From contig NZ_CP109179.1 in the NCBI RefSeq assembly GCF_036248255.1, positions 558,001 through 622,000 on the forward strand: a DNA stretch of 64,000 nucleotides, written 5' to 3'. The first letter of the stretch is position 1. The number at the start of each line of letters is the position of its first letter. This stretch comes from Streptomyces sp. NBC_01717. GTDB taxonomy: Bacteria > Actinomycetota > Actinomycetes > Streptomycetales > Streptomycetaceae. Positions 24,748 through 33,568 of this stretch are shown here, piece by piece. Under the pieces are notes generated by a model, which ran no database searches, was not told where the DNA came from, and saw only the letters and a program-made list of their open reading frames with translations. A program made the translations under genes and the position numbers.

Positions 24748-26948
24748 GCCTGCCCCCACGGCGTGTAGCCGAGGTCCAGGTGCCCGAGGCCGGACAGGCG
24801 CTGCACCTGGGCAACGAACGCCCGGGTGAACAAGCGCTGCGCCGACGTCTCGCCGTACCGGTCGATATGGTCGAACACCAGCTGGTGATCGGCGGCAGCG
24901 CGGTTGCGCCAGTCCAGGACCTGCTCGCGGGTCAGCTCCTCGAGGAAAAGCTGCTGGTCGTCGTCGATGTCGGCGGGCTCCGGTGCCGGAGCAGAGACGA
25001 CGGCGGCCGGACGTGGCGCGGGCAGCACGACCGGCACCATCGGCGCGGCCGGGACGTCGTCGGCCAGCTGCTCGGCCGCGGCTTCAGCACGGTCCTGAGC
25101 TGCGGCGGCCTTCCAGGAACGGTGCTGCTCCCACTCGTACGCCTTCGCCCACGCCCTGGCGGTCACGTCCTGGTGCAGCTGCTGCTCGGTCGCCGCACGG
25201 CGCTCGGTCTCGGAGCCGCTCGGCATCGCTAAGTCGACGGCGGCCGCGACCGCACGTCGCTGGTCGCGGCGGTCGTCCTGCCTCTCCGCGCAGCGCGGGC
25301 AGTCCTGCCCGGAGTCGAGCAGCACCCGGTCGTCGCACCGCACGTCGCCGCACCGCTGGCGCTGGGGCAGTGCCAGGCCGATCAGCCAGCCCGCCGGGTC
25401 CTTGATCGGCCCGGCCAGCCGCATCTGGTCCTCCAGGCGCCGGGCGACCCGGTCGGCGAGGGCCTGCGGCGCATCCGTACGGCCGGTAAGCCCGACCACC
25501 CTGTCCAGCTCGCTACGGGCGGCGGCCACCACCAGCTTCCGGGCGGCCGGACGCTCCAAACGCGCCCACACCAGGTCGACCGAAGCCAGGACGGCCCGCA
25601 GATCCTCCGGCGGCAGAGGAACCCTCCCCCGCTGCTGCCTGCCCTGACCCGAACCGTCCACGACCCGCACCGAAGCCCCGGCCACCGGCCCGCGGCCGTC
25701 CTTCCCGCCTTCGACGACCGGGGACTTCTTTGGCTGTTCCCCGCGGAGCGGGCCGCCGACCTCGCGCACGCACACGCGGTCCGGCAATTCACCGGACCCA
25801 CCACGGCCTTCGCCGGAAAAGCCACCAGAGAGCGCGAGAGACCCACCGCGAGTAACTACAGAAGCGTGGAGAGCGTGGTGCTGTGCAGTTGTGGCGAGGT
25901 CTGCCGATCCGGCCATCTTGCCCTGCCTGGTGCCCTCCACCCCAGTCGTCACACGGGTCTCGCCCGTCTTGACGGGATCAAGATCTCCGGATGCAGTACC
26001 GGCGAGGTCTGAAAACACGGCGTTCGCCACCCGGCGGGCCTCCCGCATGGCCACCCCATGGGCCTCAGCCACAGGCACCAGGCGCACCCGCGAACGCGCG
26101 CACAGGCCCGAGCCGGTCTCCTGCCGCACCACGTCCGCGACGCCGTGCTCCTGGAGCCGCTTGAGCACCTTCGCCCCGGCCGCCGCCGTACAGCCCAGCA
26201 GCCGCGCGACCGTCGTCGCCGGACGCCCCCGATGGGTGCCCACGGACCCGGGGCACAGCTGCAGCCAGCCCGCCGAACCCGTCGTCAGCACCATCAGCAG
26301 CAGCCCGAGCCGATCCGTCGCAGCCCCCCGGCCCGTACGCCCGGCAAGCAGCCCGGCCGGGACCGGCGCCTTGTCCTTCGGCGCCCACCCCGGACCGAAC
26401 AACACCTCGATCAGGCTCAGCAGCACCGCCAGCTCCGAGCGGGACAACGCCAGCGCGTGCCGCCGGTCGCCGGCCTTCTGCGCCCGGTACATCGGAATCA
26501 CCCAGCACTCCAGGCCCGTCGCGTGCCCGAAGGCGTTCGTCGCGACGTTTGAGCCAAGGAACCCCGCGCCGCGCAGCTCGGGCAGCACCGTGTGCGCGAC
26601 CGTCGACTGCGACACCCCCAACCACCGACCGAGCTCCGCCGCCCAGATGGACGCCTGGTAGTCGTTGCGGGCCTTCGACTTCGCCGTCAGCACCACCGAA
26701 GCCAAGCGGGCGCCGTCCGACGCACCGGCCAGCGCCGGGGACGTCACCAGTGCACGCACCGCGGCAAGCAGCCGGGCGCGCATCGTCTTCGAGAGCTGGA
26801 GCGGGTTGCCCAGCTCCAGCGGAGCCACCGGACGGGCCTGCGCCCGAACCGACCGCAGCTGACGCCGCGAACGCTGGGCCGAGGCCCCGTCGACGGAGTC
26901 CCAGAGGGAGTGGTCCAGAGCAGCGGCCGGTGCCGCCACGGTGCTCAC
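24744..26948 (-). CDS. Large winged-helix DNA-binding protein, possible plasmid replication initiator
   Basis: This 734-aa protein has two helix-turn-helix-like modules: IWAAELGRWLGVSQSTVAHT near residue 105 and RGRPATTVARLLGCTAAAGA near 245. A Cys cluster near 520-545 (CGDVRCDD, then CPRCAERQ) suggests a zinc site. The last ~200 residues are alanine-rich helices. I used GTG 26948; an in-frame TTG at 26960 is possible. It is coupled to a dciA-like gene, a pairing that suggests a replication module of a Streptomyces plasmid or integrated element. The initiator role is inferred from context only. Confidence 0.5.
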   Translation of the reverse strand: MSTVAAPAAALDHSLWDSVDGASAQRSRRQLRSVRAQARPVAPLELGNPLQLSKTMRARLLAAVRALVTSPALAGASDGARLASVVLTAKSKARNDYQASIWAAELGRWLGVSQSTVAHTVLPELRGAGFLGSNVATNAFGHATGLECWVIPMYRAQKAGDRRHALALSRSELAVLLSLIEVLFGPGWAPKDKAPVPAGLLAGRTGRGAATDRLGLLLMVLTTGSAGWLQLCPGSVGTHRGRPATTVARLLGCTAAAGAKVLKRLQEHGVADVVRQETGSGLCARSRVRLVPVAEAHGVAMREARRVANAVFSDLAGTASGDLDPVKTGETRVTTGVEGTRQGKMAGSADLATTAQHHALHASVVTRGGSLALSGGFSGEGRGGSGELPDRVCVREVGGPLRGEQPKKSPVVEGGKDGRGPVAGASVRVVDGSGQGRQQRGRVPLPPEDLRAVLASVDLVWARLERPAARKLVVAAARSELDRVVGLTGRTDAPQALADRVARRLEDQMRLAGPIKDPAGWLIGLALPQRQRCGDVRCDDRVLLDSGQDCPRCAERQDDRRDQRRAVAAAVDLAMPSGSETERRAATEQQLHQDVTARAWAKAYEWEQHRSWKAAAAQDRAEAAAEQLADDVPAAPMVPVVLPAPRPAAVVSAPAPEPADIDDDQQLFLEELTREQVLDWRNRAAADHQLVFDHIDRYGETSAQRLFTRAFVAQVQRLSGLGHLDLGYTPWGQA

Positions 26949-27758
26949 CGGACCAACCAAGGGAACGTCAGAACATGATCCATCCGGCGCCCATGGACCA
27001 GGTCGCCTGTGGACAGAGCCCGCTCAGCCGGTGCTCCCGCACGGCAGGCAACAACCTTGAGACCCGTCCCGCCACACGGGACGACACCCTCGCGAACCCC
27101 ACCGTCCAATGCACCGAACTGCGCGTGCACGAGCGGGGCGGCCGACACCGCAACCGCGCTCATCGACACCCCGAAAGGGCTGCTCTTGTAGCTTCCTACC
27201 GGAAATCCAACTTCCGGCACGAAGCACACAAAATCATATGAACGGGACGCCGATCCCGTCACACGGAAAGTCCGCTGCTCCCGAACCGGGGTGAAACGGA
27301 CAGGGTCAAGCTGACAGGGGACACCACTCTCAGGCACTATGAGAACGACCTACCTTCCATAGCTGGACCGACCAGATCCCCTCGGGGCTGGCCGAACCAG
27401 ATGTGTGGATGTGTCAGGTGAAGCCCCCTTCGTGAGAAGCGGGCGAACACCGATCGGGTGGGGGGAGATTTCTCCTCTCCTCTCGGTTCTGGTGAACCGC
27501 GAAGCCCCTGTGGTGGGGGCCCGCGGTGACACCGGCGGCGCTGTCCGTGGCTGTGGTGGCCGTGGTTAGTGGCCGTGGTGTGGTCCTGGTTAGGGGCCGA
27601 TAGAGGAATGTGCGGCTCGGTGAGCCGCAGCTCAGGACCGGGAGTGAACCGGGACCTGAGCGGCCGACGCGGGTGGTCAATCCGGTCGGTAGACGGGCCG
27701 CGCGAGGCCAGCGGGTGGTTAATCCGCTTCCTGGCGCGCGCGGCCGATGGCCACTAGG
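26949..27758. other. Gene-free region upstream of the putative initiator, with short direct repeats
   Basis: This 810-base stretch has no supported gene. The word GTGGCCGTGG occurs at 27556-27565 and 27569-27578. GGTTAG(T/G)GGCC occurs at 27564-27574 and 27588-27598. GCGGGTGGT(C/T)AATCCG occurs at 27669-27684 and 27711-27726, 42 bases apart (four helical turns). Such repeats upstream of a replication gene could be iterons or operators. No strongly AT-rich box was found, so origin function is only a possibility. Confidence 0.3.
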
Positions 27759-28010
27759 TCATCCCGATCCCCCTTCGGAGGTCGGCGTCGGCATGCCCTC
27801 ATTCAGCTCAGCGGCTTCGGGGAAACGCTCAGCGAGCCGCTTGAGCAGGTGGATGCAGGCATCTCGCTGTGGACGCCGAGGGTTGCTCTTCCCCAGCTCC
27901 CAACGCACACCGACAAGACCTTTCACGCCGACCGCCTCCGCGACATCCAACTGCGTGAGACCCGCGGCAAGGCGGAGTTGGGGGATGCAGCCACGGTGAA
28001 CGGCCTTGCG
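27759..28010 (-). pseudogene. Remnant of a small XRE-type helix-turn-helix protein
   Basis: The minus-strand frame reads QLRLAAGLTQLDVAEAVGVK, then VRWELGKSNPRRPQRDACIH and LLKRLAERFPEAAEL, a clear helix-turn-helix protein of about 75 residues. The only usable start before the helix-turn-helix core is blocked by a TGA upstream and no ATG/GTG is present; a TTG at 27950 would begin inside the DNA-binding domain. I therefore call it a start-less remnant, though a non-standard start is possible. Confidence 0.5.
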
Positions 28011-28036
28011 ATCGACGGCCGGTAGGGTTCAGAACC

Positions 28037-28687
28037 ATGCCCGGACTTGCGCTTTTCGATCTGGATGGCACGCTGGCCGACCGGAAGTCGGCGCTCAGCG
28101 ACGCCGTGACCGGCCTGTGTCGGGCCAACGCCCTTGCTCCAGACGCTGAACAGTGGCTGCGCACCGAGCTGGTCGACCGCGCGAACGCCGCCGACTTTGC
28201 CCGTCTGCGGGAAGTCTTCGACCTGGAGGTGCCCGCCGCGCAGCTGTGGCAGGAGTACGTCAGCCTCATGTCGGCCGCCGTCACCTGCCGACCGGAGGTT
28301 CTTGAGGGCTTGGCCCGTCTGCGCGCTGCCGCGTGGACGATCGGTGTCATCACCAACGGGGCCGGCGACATCCAGCGCGCCAAACTGGCCGCGACCGGCC
28401 TCGCTGCCCTGGTCGACGGCGTCGCGGTCTCGGGCGACCTGGAGATCCGCAAGCCGGACCTGCGCCTTTTCGAACTCGCGGCATCCCGTTGCGGCGTGAG
28501 CCTCGCGGACGGCGGCTGGATGGTCGGCGACAACCCGGCCGGGGACATCGGCGGCGGACACCGGGCTGGCCTGCGCACCATTTGGCTCCGCGGCCGCCCA
28601 TGGCCGGACGACCTCGCGGTCGCACACCATGATGTCGACGACGTCATCGGCGCCATCACCATCTTGCTCAACGAGACCTCGGAGTAG
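28037..28687 (+). CDS. HAD-superfamily hydrolase
   Basis: This 216-aa HAD phosphatase has motif I FDLDGTLAD (residues 7-15), motif II VITNGAG (~110), a lysine in EIRKPDLRLF (~139) and motif IV MVGDNPAGDIGGG (~161). The size and cap fit phosphoglycolate phosphatase/HAD_2-like enzymes acting on a small phosphorylated metabolite. The next gene starts four bases after its stop, so the two are co-transcribed. The substrate is unknown. Confidence 0.9.
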   Translation: MPGLALFDLDGTLADRKSALSDAVTGLCRANALAPDAEQWLRTELVDRANAADFARLREVFDLEVPAAQLWQEYVSLMSAAVTCRPEVLEGLARLRAAAWTIGVITNGAGDIQRAKLAATGLAALVDGVAVSGDLEIRKPDLRLFELAASRCGVSLADGGWMVGDNPAGDIGGGHRAGLRTIWLRGRPWPDDLAVAHHDVDDVIGAITILLNETSE

Positions 28688-28691
28688 CACC

Positions 28692-29531
28692 GTGAACCAG
28701 CCGACCGTCGGTATCCTCCACCCCGGCAGCATGGGCGCCGCCGTCGCCGGCTGCGCCGTGGCCAACGCAGCCGCGGTCCTGTGGTGCGAGGCCGGGCGCA
28801 GCACCGCTTCCGCAGCGCGCGCCGAGCAGTTCGGCCTGACGTCGGTGGTCACGCTGACCGAACTGCTGGACCGCAGCGACATTGTCATCAGCCTCTGCCC
28901 GCCGGCCGCCGCCGAGGACCTGGCGCGCGACGTGGCCAAGCATGGCTTCACCGGGGTGTACGTGGAGGCGAACGCGATCAACCCCGTTCGGACGACGCGG
29001 ATTGCCGGGCTGCTTGGACCGGACGCGACTGTCGTGGACGGCGGCGTCATCGGCTCCCCGCCCGTCCGCGGTAAGACGCCGACGCTGTATCTGTCCGGCC
29101 CGGCCGATGCGACCGAGCGGATCGAAGCGCTCTTTGCGGGCACGGCCGTGCGGACGGCGACGTTGGGCCCGGAGATCGGGAAGGCGTCGGCGTTGAAGTT
29201 GTCGTACGCCAGTTTCCAGAAGACCTCACGCGTGCTGGTGGCGCTCGCGTTCGGCATGGCGCGCGAGCACGGCGTCGACCACGAGCTCATTGAGGTCGCC
29301 TCCCGGCGGACCGACTCGTACCTCGCGGAGCCTGAGTACGTGGCTAAGACCGCAGCGCGCGCTTGGCGCTGGGGACCAGAATTGGAGGAAGCCGCCGACA
29401 CGCTCGCTGCCGCCGGCCTTCCGCCGGAGATGCTGCGCGCGGCCGCGTCCACGCTGGCACGGTGGCACGACGTCAAGGACGACAGCGAGCTCACGCTCAC
29501 CGATGCCCTGGACCGACTCGTCCAGCCGTAG
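28692..29531 (+). CDS. NAD(P)-binding 6-phosphogluconate-dehydrogenase-like protein (DUF1932)
   Basis: This 279-aa protein starts at GTG 28692. The N-terminal Rossmann domain begins VGILHPGSMGAAVAG, a variant GxGxxG in which the proline stands beside the loop. The middle reads VVDGGVIGSPPVRGKTPTLY, and a helical C-terminal DUF1932 domain contains GKASALKLSYASFQKTSRVL, whose lysine corresponds to the catalytic lysine of beta-hydroxyacid dehydrogenases. It is coupled to the HAD gene and convergent with the kinase genes at 29539-31142, only eight bases away. The substrate is unknown. Confidence 0.85.
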   Translation: MNQPTVGILHPGSMGAAVAGCAVANAAAVLWCEAGRSTASAARAEQFGLTSVVTLTELLDRSDIVISLCPPAAAEDLARDVAKHGFTGVYVEANAINPVRTTRIAGLLGPDATVVDGGVIGSPPVRGKTPTLYLSGPADATERIEALFAGTAVRTATLGPEIGKASALKLSYASFQKTSRVLVALAFGMAREHGVDHELIEVASRRTDSYLAEPEYVAKTAARAWRWGPELEEAADTLAAAGLPPEMLRAAASTLARWHDVKDDSELTLTDALDRLVQP

Positions 29532-29538
29532 CCCGCGT

Positions 29539-30108
29539 TCATGCCGTCGCCACTCCTGCCCGCTGCGTCAGTAACTGGTCGATGAGCCGCGCCGCGTCCT
29601 GCGGGGACGCCGTCGCGGTGTCCACGGTCAGATCCCAGTTCATATCCGGGTGCGCGTCCAGGTCCTCACGGGTCGCCTCCCACGCGGCCAAGCGCGCCGT
29701 GGTGTCGCTGTCTCCTCGCCCCGCAGACCGCTGCGCGGTCACCTCGCGCGGGCACCACAGCACCACCACGGTCCAGCCGGCCGGGTAGCCGCCGACCAGA
29801 GCCCGGATGCCATCGACCTGCCCGAGGTGCACCACCGGCACCCCGGCCGCGAACGCCGCGTCGACGCCCGGCCGGTCGATCACGTACGTGTTGCCGTACC
29901 GCGCGTTCGCGTAGACGACATCGCCCGCAGCCTCCAGCTCGCGTAGCTGCTCCTCTGTGCCCATCCGGTAGCCGGCGGACTTGCCCGTCCCAACCTTGAG
30001 TCGCGCGAACTGCGCGTACTTCGAGTTCAGCTCGGTGAGCGCGGTGGTGACGGTGTCCTTGCCCGCCGCCGGTGGGCCGTACAGGATCACGCCTTGCTTC
30101 GGGTTCAC
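29539..30108 (-). CDS. Guanylate-kinase-like P-loop protein
   Basis: This 189-aa protein starts at GTG 30108, which overlaps the stop of the gene before it as GTGA. The P-loop is LYGPPAAGKDT (residues 9-19). The region after it resembles guanylate kinase (VVYANARYGNTYVIDRPGVD) and ends with a helical DMNWDLTVDTA segment. It probably phosphorylates a small substrate. A longer open frame extends upstream to 30711, but it lies wholly inside the neighbouring gene in another frame and is not used. Confidence 0.75.
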   Translation of the reverse strand: MNPKQGVILYGPPAAGKDTVTTALTELNSKYAQFARLKVGTGKSAGYRMGTEEQLRELEAAGDVVYANARYGNTYVIDRPGVDAAFAAGVPVVHLGQVDGIRALVGGYPAGWTVVVLWCPREVTAQRSAGRGDSDTTARLAAWEATREDLDAHPDMNWDLTVDTATASPQDAARLIDQLLTQRAGVATA

Positions 30109-31142
30109 GCGTACATCGCCCCCATCGCCTGCCGGGCCTGGTCCGCGAGCGTCACCGCGGTCCCCAGCCGGTTGTCGACGACCAGGTGCGGCACCGCCGG
30201 GCGCAGCTCCAGGTCGATCGTGGCCATGTACTCCTCCCACCGCGCCAGCTTCCACGCGTCCCGGGCCGCGGAGCGGAATCCGATGTACTCGCGCATCGAC
30301 TCTTCGTCGCAGCGAACCCACACCGGGAAGACGTCGACACCCATCGATCCCGCGCGGTTGCTCAGGCGCTGCATCCAGGCCGGATCCGTCATCTCCGCGA
30401 TGAACGGGGCGGTCAGCACGGTGCTGATACCGCACTTGATGTTGGCCATGGCCGACTGCATCAAGCAGTCGTACTCCACCGGCCGGACCTTCTTCCGGTA
30501 GAGATCGGTGTGCCTGTCGTTCGCGTCGCCGCCCAGCGCGACCAGAAGGCGTTCCACGAGCGGGCGGGTGAGCGGGTCCTTGTCGAGTAGCGGCCAACCG
30601 GTGAGCTGAACGAAGAAGCGGGCAAGCTCGGTCTTCCCACTGCCGGCGAACCCGCCGACCAGGATGAGCACCGGGCGGTGCGGGTCGCCGCCCGTGTGCC
30701 TGCGCTTCCACGCGTCGATGATGCGCTGCTGCAAGTCGAAGTGGTCGGCTTCGCCCGAGCCCGGCGCAATGCGATGAATCGCCCGCTCAACAGCCAGGAC
30801 ATACGCGCCGTTGAAGCGGTCGTCCATCGGCGTGAGCTTGAAGGACGTCTCCTCACCCGGCAGGGCAGTGCGGAAACCGAGGTCGGGCTCGGTGGCCCGG
30901 TACAGGAGGCAGTAAGCGCGCCGGTAGTGAGGACCAGGGAAGACCTCGCCCTGCTCGTGCTGCCACAAGGTCTGAGGATTTGCGGCGGGGATGCCCTTCA
31001 ACTTGGCCCGCTCGGCGACCTCCCGGAGACGCTCACCGGCCCTTTCCAGAGTCAGGCCGTGTCCCTCCCGCTGCTCGCGCAGCCGGTCCGGCCTCCACCC
31101 TGCACGCTGCTTCCCCACCCTCTGCCCCTCCGTCATCGTCAT
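30105..31142 (-). CDS. Helix-turn-helix protein fused to a P-loop kinase-like ATPase
   Basis: This 345-aa protein has an N-terminal XRE-like region (RLREQREGHGLTLERAGERL, then NPQTLWQHEQGEVFPGP) over residues ~18-80. The ATPase domain has Walker A VGGFAGSGKTELARF (~158-171) and a downstream LLDKDPLTRPLVERL lid-like segment, similar to zeta-toxin or chloramphenicol-phosphotransferase-type kinases. The HTH-kinase fusion together with a coupled guanylate-kinase-like gene suggests a nucleotide- or antibiotic-related signalling pair. The family is not certain. Confidence 0.65.
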   Translation of the reverse strand: MTMTEGQRVGKQRAGWRPDRLREQREGHGLTLERAGERLREVAERAKLKGIPAANPQTLWQHEQGEVFPGPHYRRAYCLLYRATEPDLGFRTALPGEETSFKLTPMDDRFNGAYVLAVERAIHRIAPGSGEADHFDLQQRIIDAWKRRHTGGDPHRPVLILVGGFAGSGKTELARFFVQLTGWPLLDKDPLTRPLVERLLVALGGDANDRHTDLYRKKVRPVEYDCLMQSAMANIKCGISTVLTAPFIAEMTDPAWMQRLSNRAGSMGVDVFPVWVRCDEESMREYIGFRSAARDAWKLARWEEYMATIDLELRPAVPHLVVDNRLGTAVTLADQARQAMGAMYA

Positions 31143-31348
31143 GGCCCCGAGCCTAGGACTCAGGCCCCAAATCCCATGTGTACGTGGATGTTGAAAACCC
31201 GTGAATGGAAGTGCGCACGGGCTTCGACAAGCCGCTGTGATGTTCCGTTTCCCTCGCCGCCGGTGTGATTGCCCCCAGACAACGAAGCGGTCGAAGGGGG
31301 CACAGAGCTATGGCTGGAGAGTTCCATCGCGAATGCAGTACCCAGCTC

Positions 31349-31873
31349 TTACACCGGGCGTCGGACAGTAAAGAGCTGATGGGCTCGGTCCGATCGGACT
31401 GGAAGCCGTTGCCGTGCAAGCCCACGGTCCACGAGCTCGTCGAGATGACCGAGGAGCGTGACGAGGGTGTATCCGAGGCGCGATGCTGCGTCCACGGTAG
31501 TAAAGCGAGTGTCGGCGTAGGACTTCCAGATCGCTCTATGCGCAGTTCGGCTGAGATCGAGCGGAGGAGGCTGCTCGATGCTCTCCACCGTCGGCGAGGT
31601 CTTCTCGACTACTACTACCAGGCCGCTCTCAACTGCGTTCCGCACCGTAGACACCGGATCCCTCTCGAACACGAACCACTCCCCGTGCGATCGAGCTTCG
31701 GCGAAGTGAGCGTGGATGGCTTGCTCGAGAGCGTTGCTGCCAGGACAGCTCCACAGAACCTCGAGCTTCACGGGGGACATGTTCTGAATTTCGCGCAGCC
31801 GACGCTGGAGGTCGCTTGTCACGCCGATCTTTGCTGTGAGTACACCTGGAACGCCGATCACATACACGTACAC
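31349..31873 (-). CDS. GIY-YIG (T5orf172-type) nuclease-like protein
   Basis: This 174-aa protein starts MYVYVIGVPGVLTAKIGVTS, where VYVIG and KIGVT correspond to the two halves of the GIY-YIG/T5orf172 core. RRLREIQNMSPVKLEVLW and HAHFAEARSHGEWFVF continue the domain. The C-terminal ~80 residues resemble a winged helix (ASRLGYTLVTLLGHLDELVD). Its AGGAGGA site lies just before the ATG. Such proteins occur on phages and mobile elements. No partner gene is evident. Confidence 0.75.
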   Translation of the reverse strand: MYVYVIGVPGVLTAKIGVTSDLQRRLREIQNMSPVKLEVLWSCPGSNALEQAIHAHFAEARSHGEWFVFERDPVSTVRNAVESGLVVVVEKTSPTVESIEQPPPLDLSRTAHRAIWKSYADTRFTTVDAASRLGYTLVTLLGHLDELVDRGLARQRLPVRSDRAHQLFTVRRPV

Positions 31874-31948
31874 GGGTTCCTCCTAGCGATGATGCTGTCC
31901 GTGCGAGAGAACATTCAGGTGCCGCTGGGTCTCACTCGATCAACGTAT

Positions 31949-31976
31949 CACCTTAAGGCGGGTCGACTTAAGGGTG
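31949..31976. promoter_or_regulatory. Putative operator (CACCTTAAG inverted repeat)
   Basis: CACCTTAAG at 31949-31957 is followed nine bases later by CTTAAGGGTG (31967-31976), an almost perfect inverted repeat. The same CACCTTAAG word recurs at 33434-33442 upstream of the GntR/UTRA genes. The shared word suggests sites bound by the GntR regulator encoded at 32036-32800. This is inference from position and sequence only. Confidence 0.4.
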
Positions 31977-32035
31977 GGATCGCAGAAAAGTGCCCCCACC
32001 GTCACCTTGAGGCCAGGCGCACTTGGATGGAAGCT

Positions 32036-32800
32036 TCAGGCGACGCTGAGCCGGTATCTCATGCGATACCGATGCGCAGCCTTCGCGAGCAGGGACACCT
32101 CGATCGGGCGGTCGTTGTCCGAGTAGACGACTCGGAAGGTCAACAGCACTGGCATGTCCTTGGGAAGTTCGAGTGCTACCACCTCGTCCTCCGTGGGGAT
32201 CTCCGAGGAGACCTCGTCCGTGAACTCTCTTGGTGGGTAGCCCAATTCGCTGAGGAGCGTGGGCGTGCCACCACGGATCTTGCGGCGCTCCATCATCGCC
32301 GTACCTTGGGCCAGATCGAGCGGGTAGTACGACCTCGTGAGCTCGGTGGGTTCCTCGTCCAAGAACAGCACCTGCTTGCGCATAAGGACCTGACAGTCCT
32401 GCTCCAGTCTGAGTGCCTGCGCCACTTCACTCGGTGGTGTCACCACTGCTACCTCAATCAGCTTGGACGAGCCTCGCTGCGATCGCTTCTCGGCCTCGCT
32501 GATCCATCGGTAAGGCTCTCCGGCAGCCGGAAGGGGCATGTACACAGCTGGCGAAATGGCCTGCTGGGTGCTGCCTTTGACGAACACCCCCTTGCCGGGT
32601 TGACCGACCAGGAGCTCTTCGTCTTTCAGCATGAGGAGAGCTTTCTGGACGGTGGTTCCGGCAACGCCGTAGTGCTCCATCAGGGCAGGGGTCGAAGGCA
32701 GCTGGGTACCGGGAGCCAAGTCTCCCCGCGTGATCTGGCGTCGCAAGCCCGCGGCGATCTTCTGGTGAGCCGACCGCTTGTCGTCAAATGTTCTCGCCAT
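32036..32800 (-). CDS. GntR/HutC-family transcriptional regulator
   Basis: This 254-aa regulator has an N-terminal GntR winged helix (HQKIAAGLRRQITRGDLAPG, then QLPSTPALMEHYGVAGTTVQ) and a C-terminal UTRA ligand-binding domain (VLMRKQVLFLDEEPTELTRS, then YYPLDLAQGT). Regulators of this type (KorA/KorSA) control transfer and kil functions on Streptomyces conjugative plasmids and integrative elements, fitting the conjugation block downstream. The start is three bases after the stop of the UTRA-only gene, so both are in one operon. Confidence 0.85.
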   Translation of the reverse strand: MARTFDDKRSAHQKIAAGLRRQITRGDLAPGTQLPSTPALMEHYGVAGTTVQKALLMLKDEELLVGQPGKGVFVKGSTQQAISPAVYMPLPAAGEPYRWISEAEKRSQRGSSKLIEVAVVTPPSEVAQALRLEQDCQVLMRKQVLFLDEEPTELTRSYYPLDLAQGTAMMERRKIRGGTPTLLSELGYPPREFTDEVSSEIPTEDEVVALELPKDMPVLLTFRVVYSDNDRPIEVSLLAKAAHRYRMRYRLSVA

Positions 32801-32803
32801 GGA

Positions 32804-33349
32804 TCAGCTGGCCTGCTTCCTCTGTCGGTACTGGAGGTGCCGCGTCATGGTCATGATGCTGACCTCCATCGGCGTGCCGTTGGTGGACGTAGTGAATCGA
32901 GTCAGAACCAGTACGGGCGTGCGTACCGGCAGGCACAACTGTCCGCACTCGGCCGAAGTCGCAGTGGAGGCGGCGACATCTTCAAGGGGCTCGCTTTCGG
33001 GAGTGAATCCCAGCTTGGCCAGCAGGGTTACCGCGCCGCCAGGAATCCTTCCCATCTCGGCAAGCCGGGTGCCACGGGCGATGTGCAGGGGGTAGTACGA
33101 GTCGGCAAGTTCGACCGGCTGGTCGTCCAACGTGATCAGGCGGCGGCGGACCACCACTTTCGTGCTGGTGTCGAGGCCGAAGAAGTCACGCACGGGCTCT
33201 GGAGCGTCTACCTCCTGCACGGCAAGGAGGCGCTGACTGCCTCTCCTGCCGCGCGTAGCGGCCTCCACACTCCAGGCGTCGCGCTCTCCTGGCTTGCGTG
33301 GTGCGAGATACGGCTGCGCTTCACCCATCCATGCATCATCGCTGCTCAC
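32804..33349 (-). CDS. UTRA-domain protein without a DNA-binding domain
   Basis: This 181-aa protein aligns by eye with the UTRA half of its neighbour: VVVRRRLITLDDQPVELADS, YYPLHIARGTRLAEMGRIPG, and a C-terminal PVLVLTRFTTSTNGTPMEVS. There is no helix-turn-helix; the first ~40 residues are polar. It probably binds the same kind of ligand and may pair with the GntR protein as a heterodimer or decoy. The start is GTG 33349. It is the first gene of the operon. Confidence 0.75.
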   Translation of the reverse strand: MSSDDAWMGEAQPYLAPRKPGERDAWSVEAATRGRRGSQRLLAVQEVDAPEPVRDFFGLDTSTKVVVRRRLITLDDQPVELADSYYPLHIARGTRLAEMGRIPGGAVTLLAKLGFTPESEPLEDVAASTATSAECGQLCLPVRTPVLVLTRFTTSTNGTPMEVSIMTMTRHLQYRQRKQAS

Positions 33350-33433
33350 GACTCATCCCCTCGGCTCGTCTCGACCTGCTCCAAACCATAATCCTCTCTC
33401 GCTTAAACCAGCATGGCGCGATCACATCCTTGC

Positions 33434-33460
33434 CACCTTAAGCCTTATAGCCTTATGGTC
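33434..33460. promoter_or_regulatory. Putative operator in the divergent GntR control region
   Basis: CACCTTAAG (33434-33442) is followed by the tandem words GCCTTATA and GCCTTATG, giving a site of low GC content in the 219-base gap between the minus-strand UTRA/GntR operon and the plus-strand gene at 33569. The position fits autoregulation. Confidence 0.4.
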
Positions 33461-33568
33461 CAGAGGTCTCCCCGCAAGGGACGGGTCGCCAGAAGGCGCC
33501 TATTTGGCCTGCCCGAATACACCTGACCTGCCTCTGTGCCGGCTCCTACCGAACGGATCACCACCCCC

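Noticed and set aside
29539..30711. 390-codon version of the guanylate-kinase-like gene
   Set aside because: The extra 200 codons overlap the HTH-kinase gene in another frame and are low-complexity; the GTG at 30108 gives a normal coupled start.
31265..33391. 708-codon plus-strand open frame
   Set aside because: It runs antisense to three well-supported minus-strand genes (GIY-YIG-like, GntR, UTRA) and has no recognisable domain or ribosome site.
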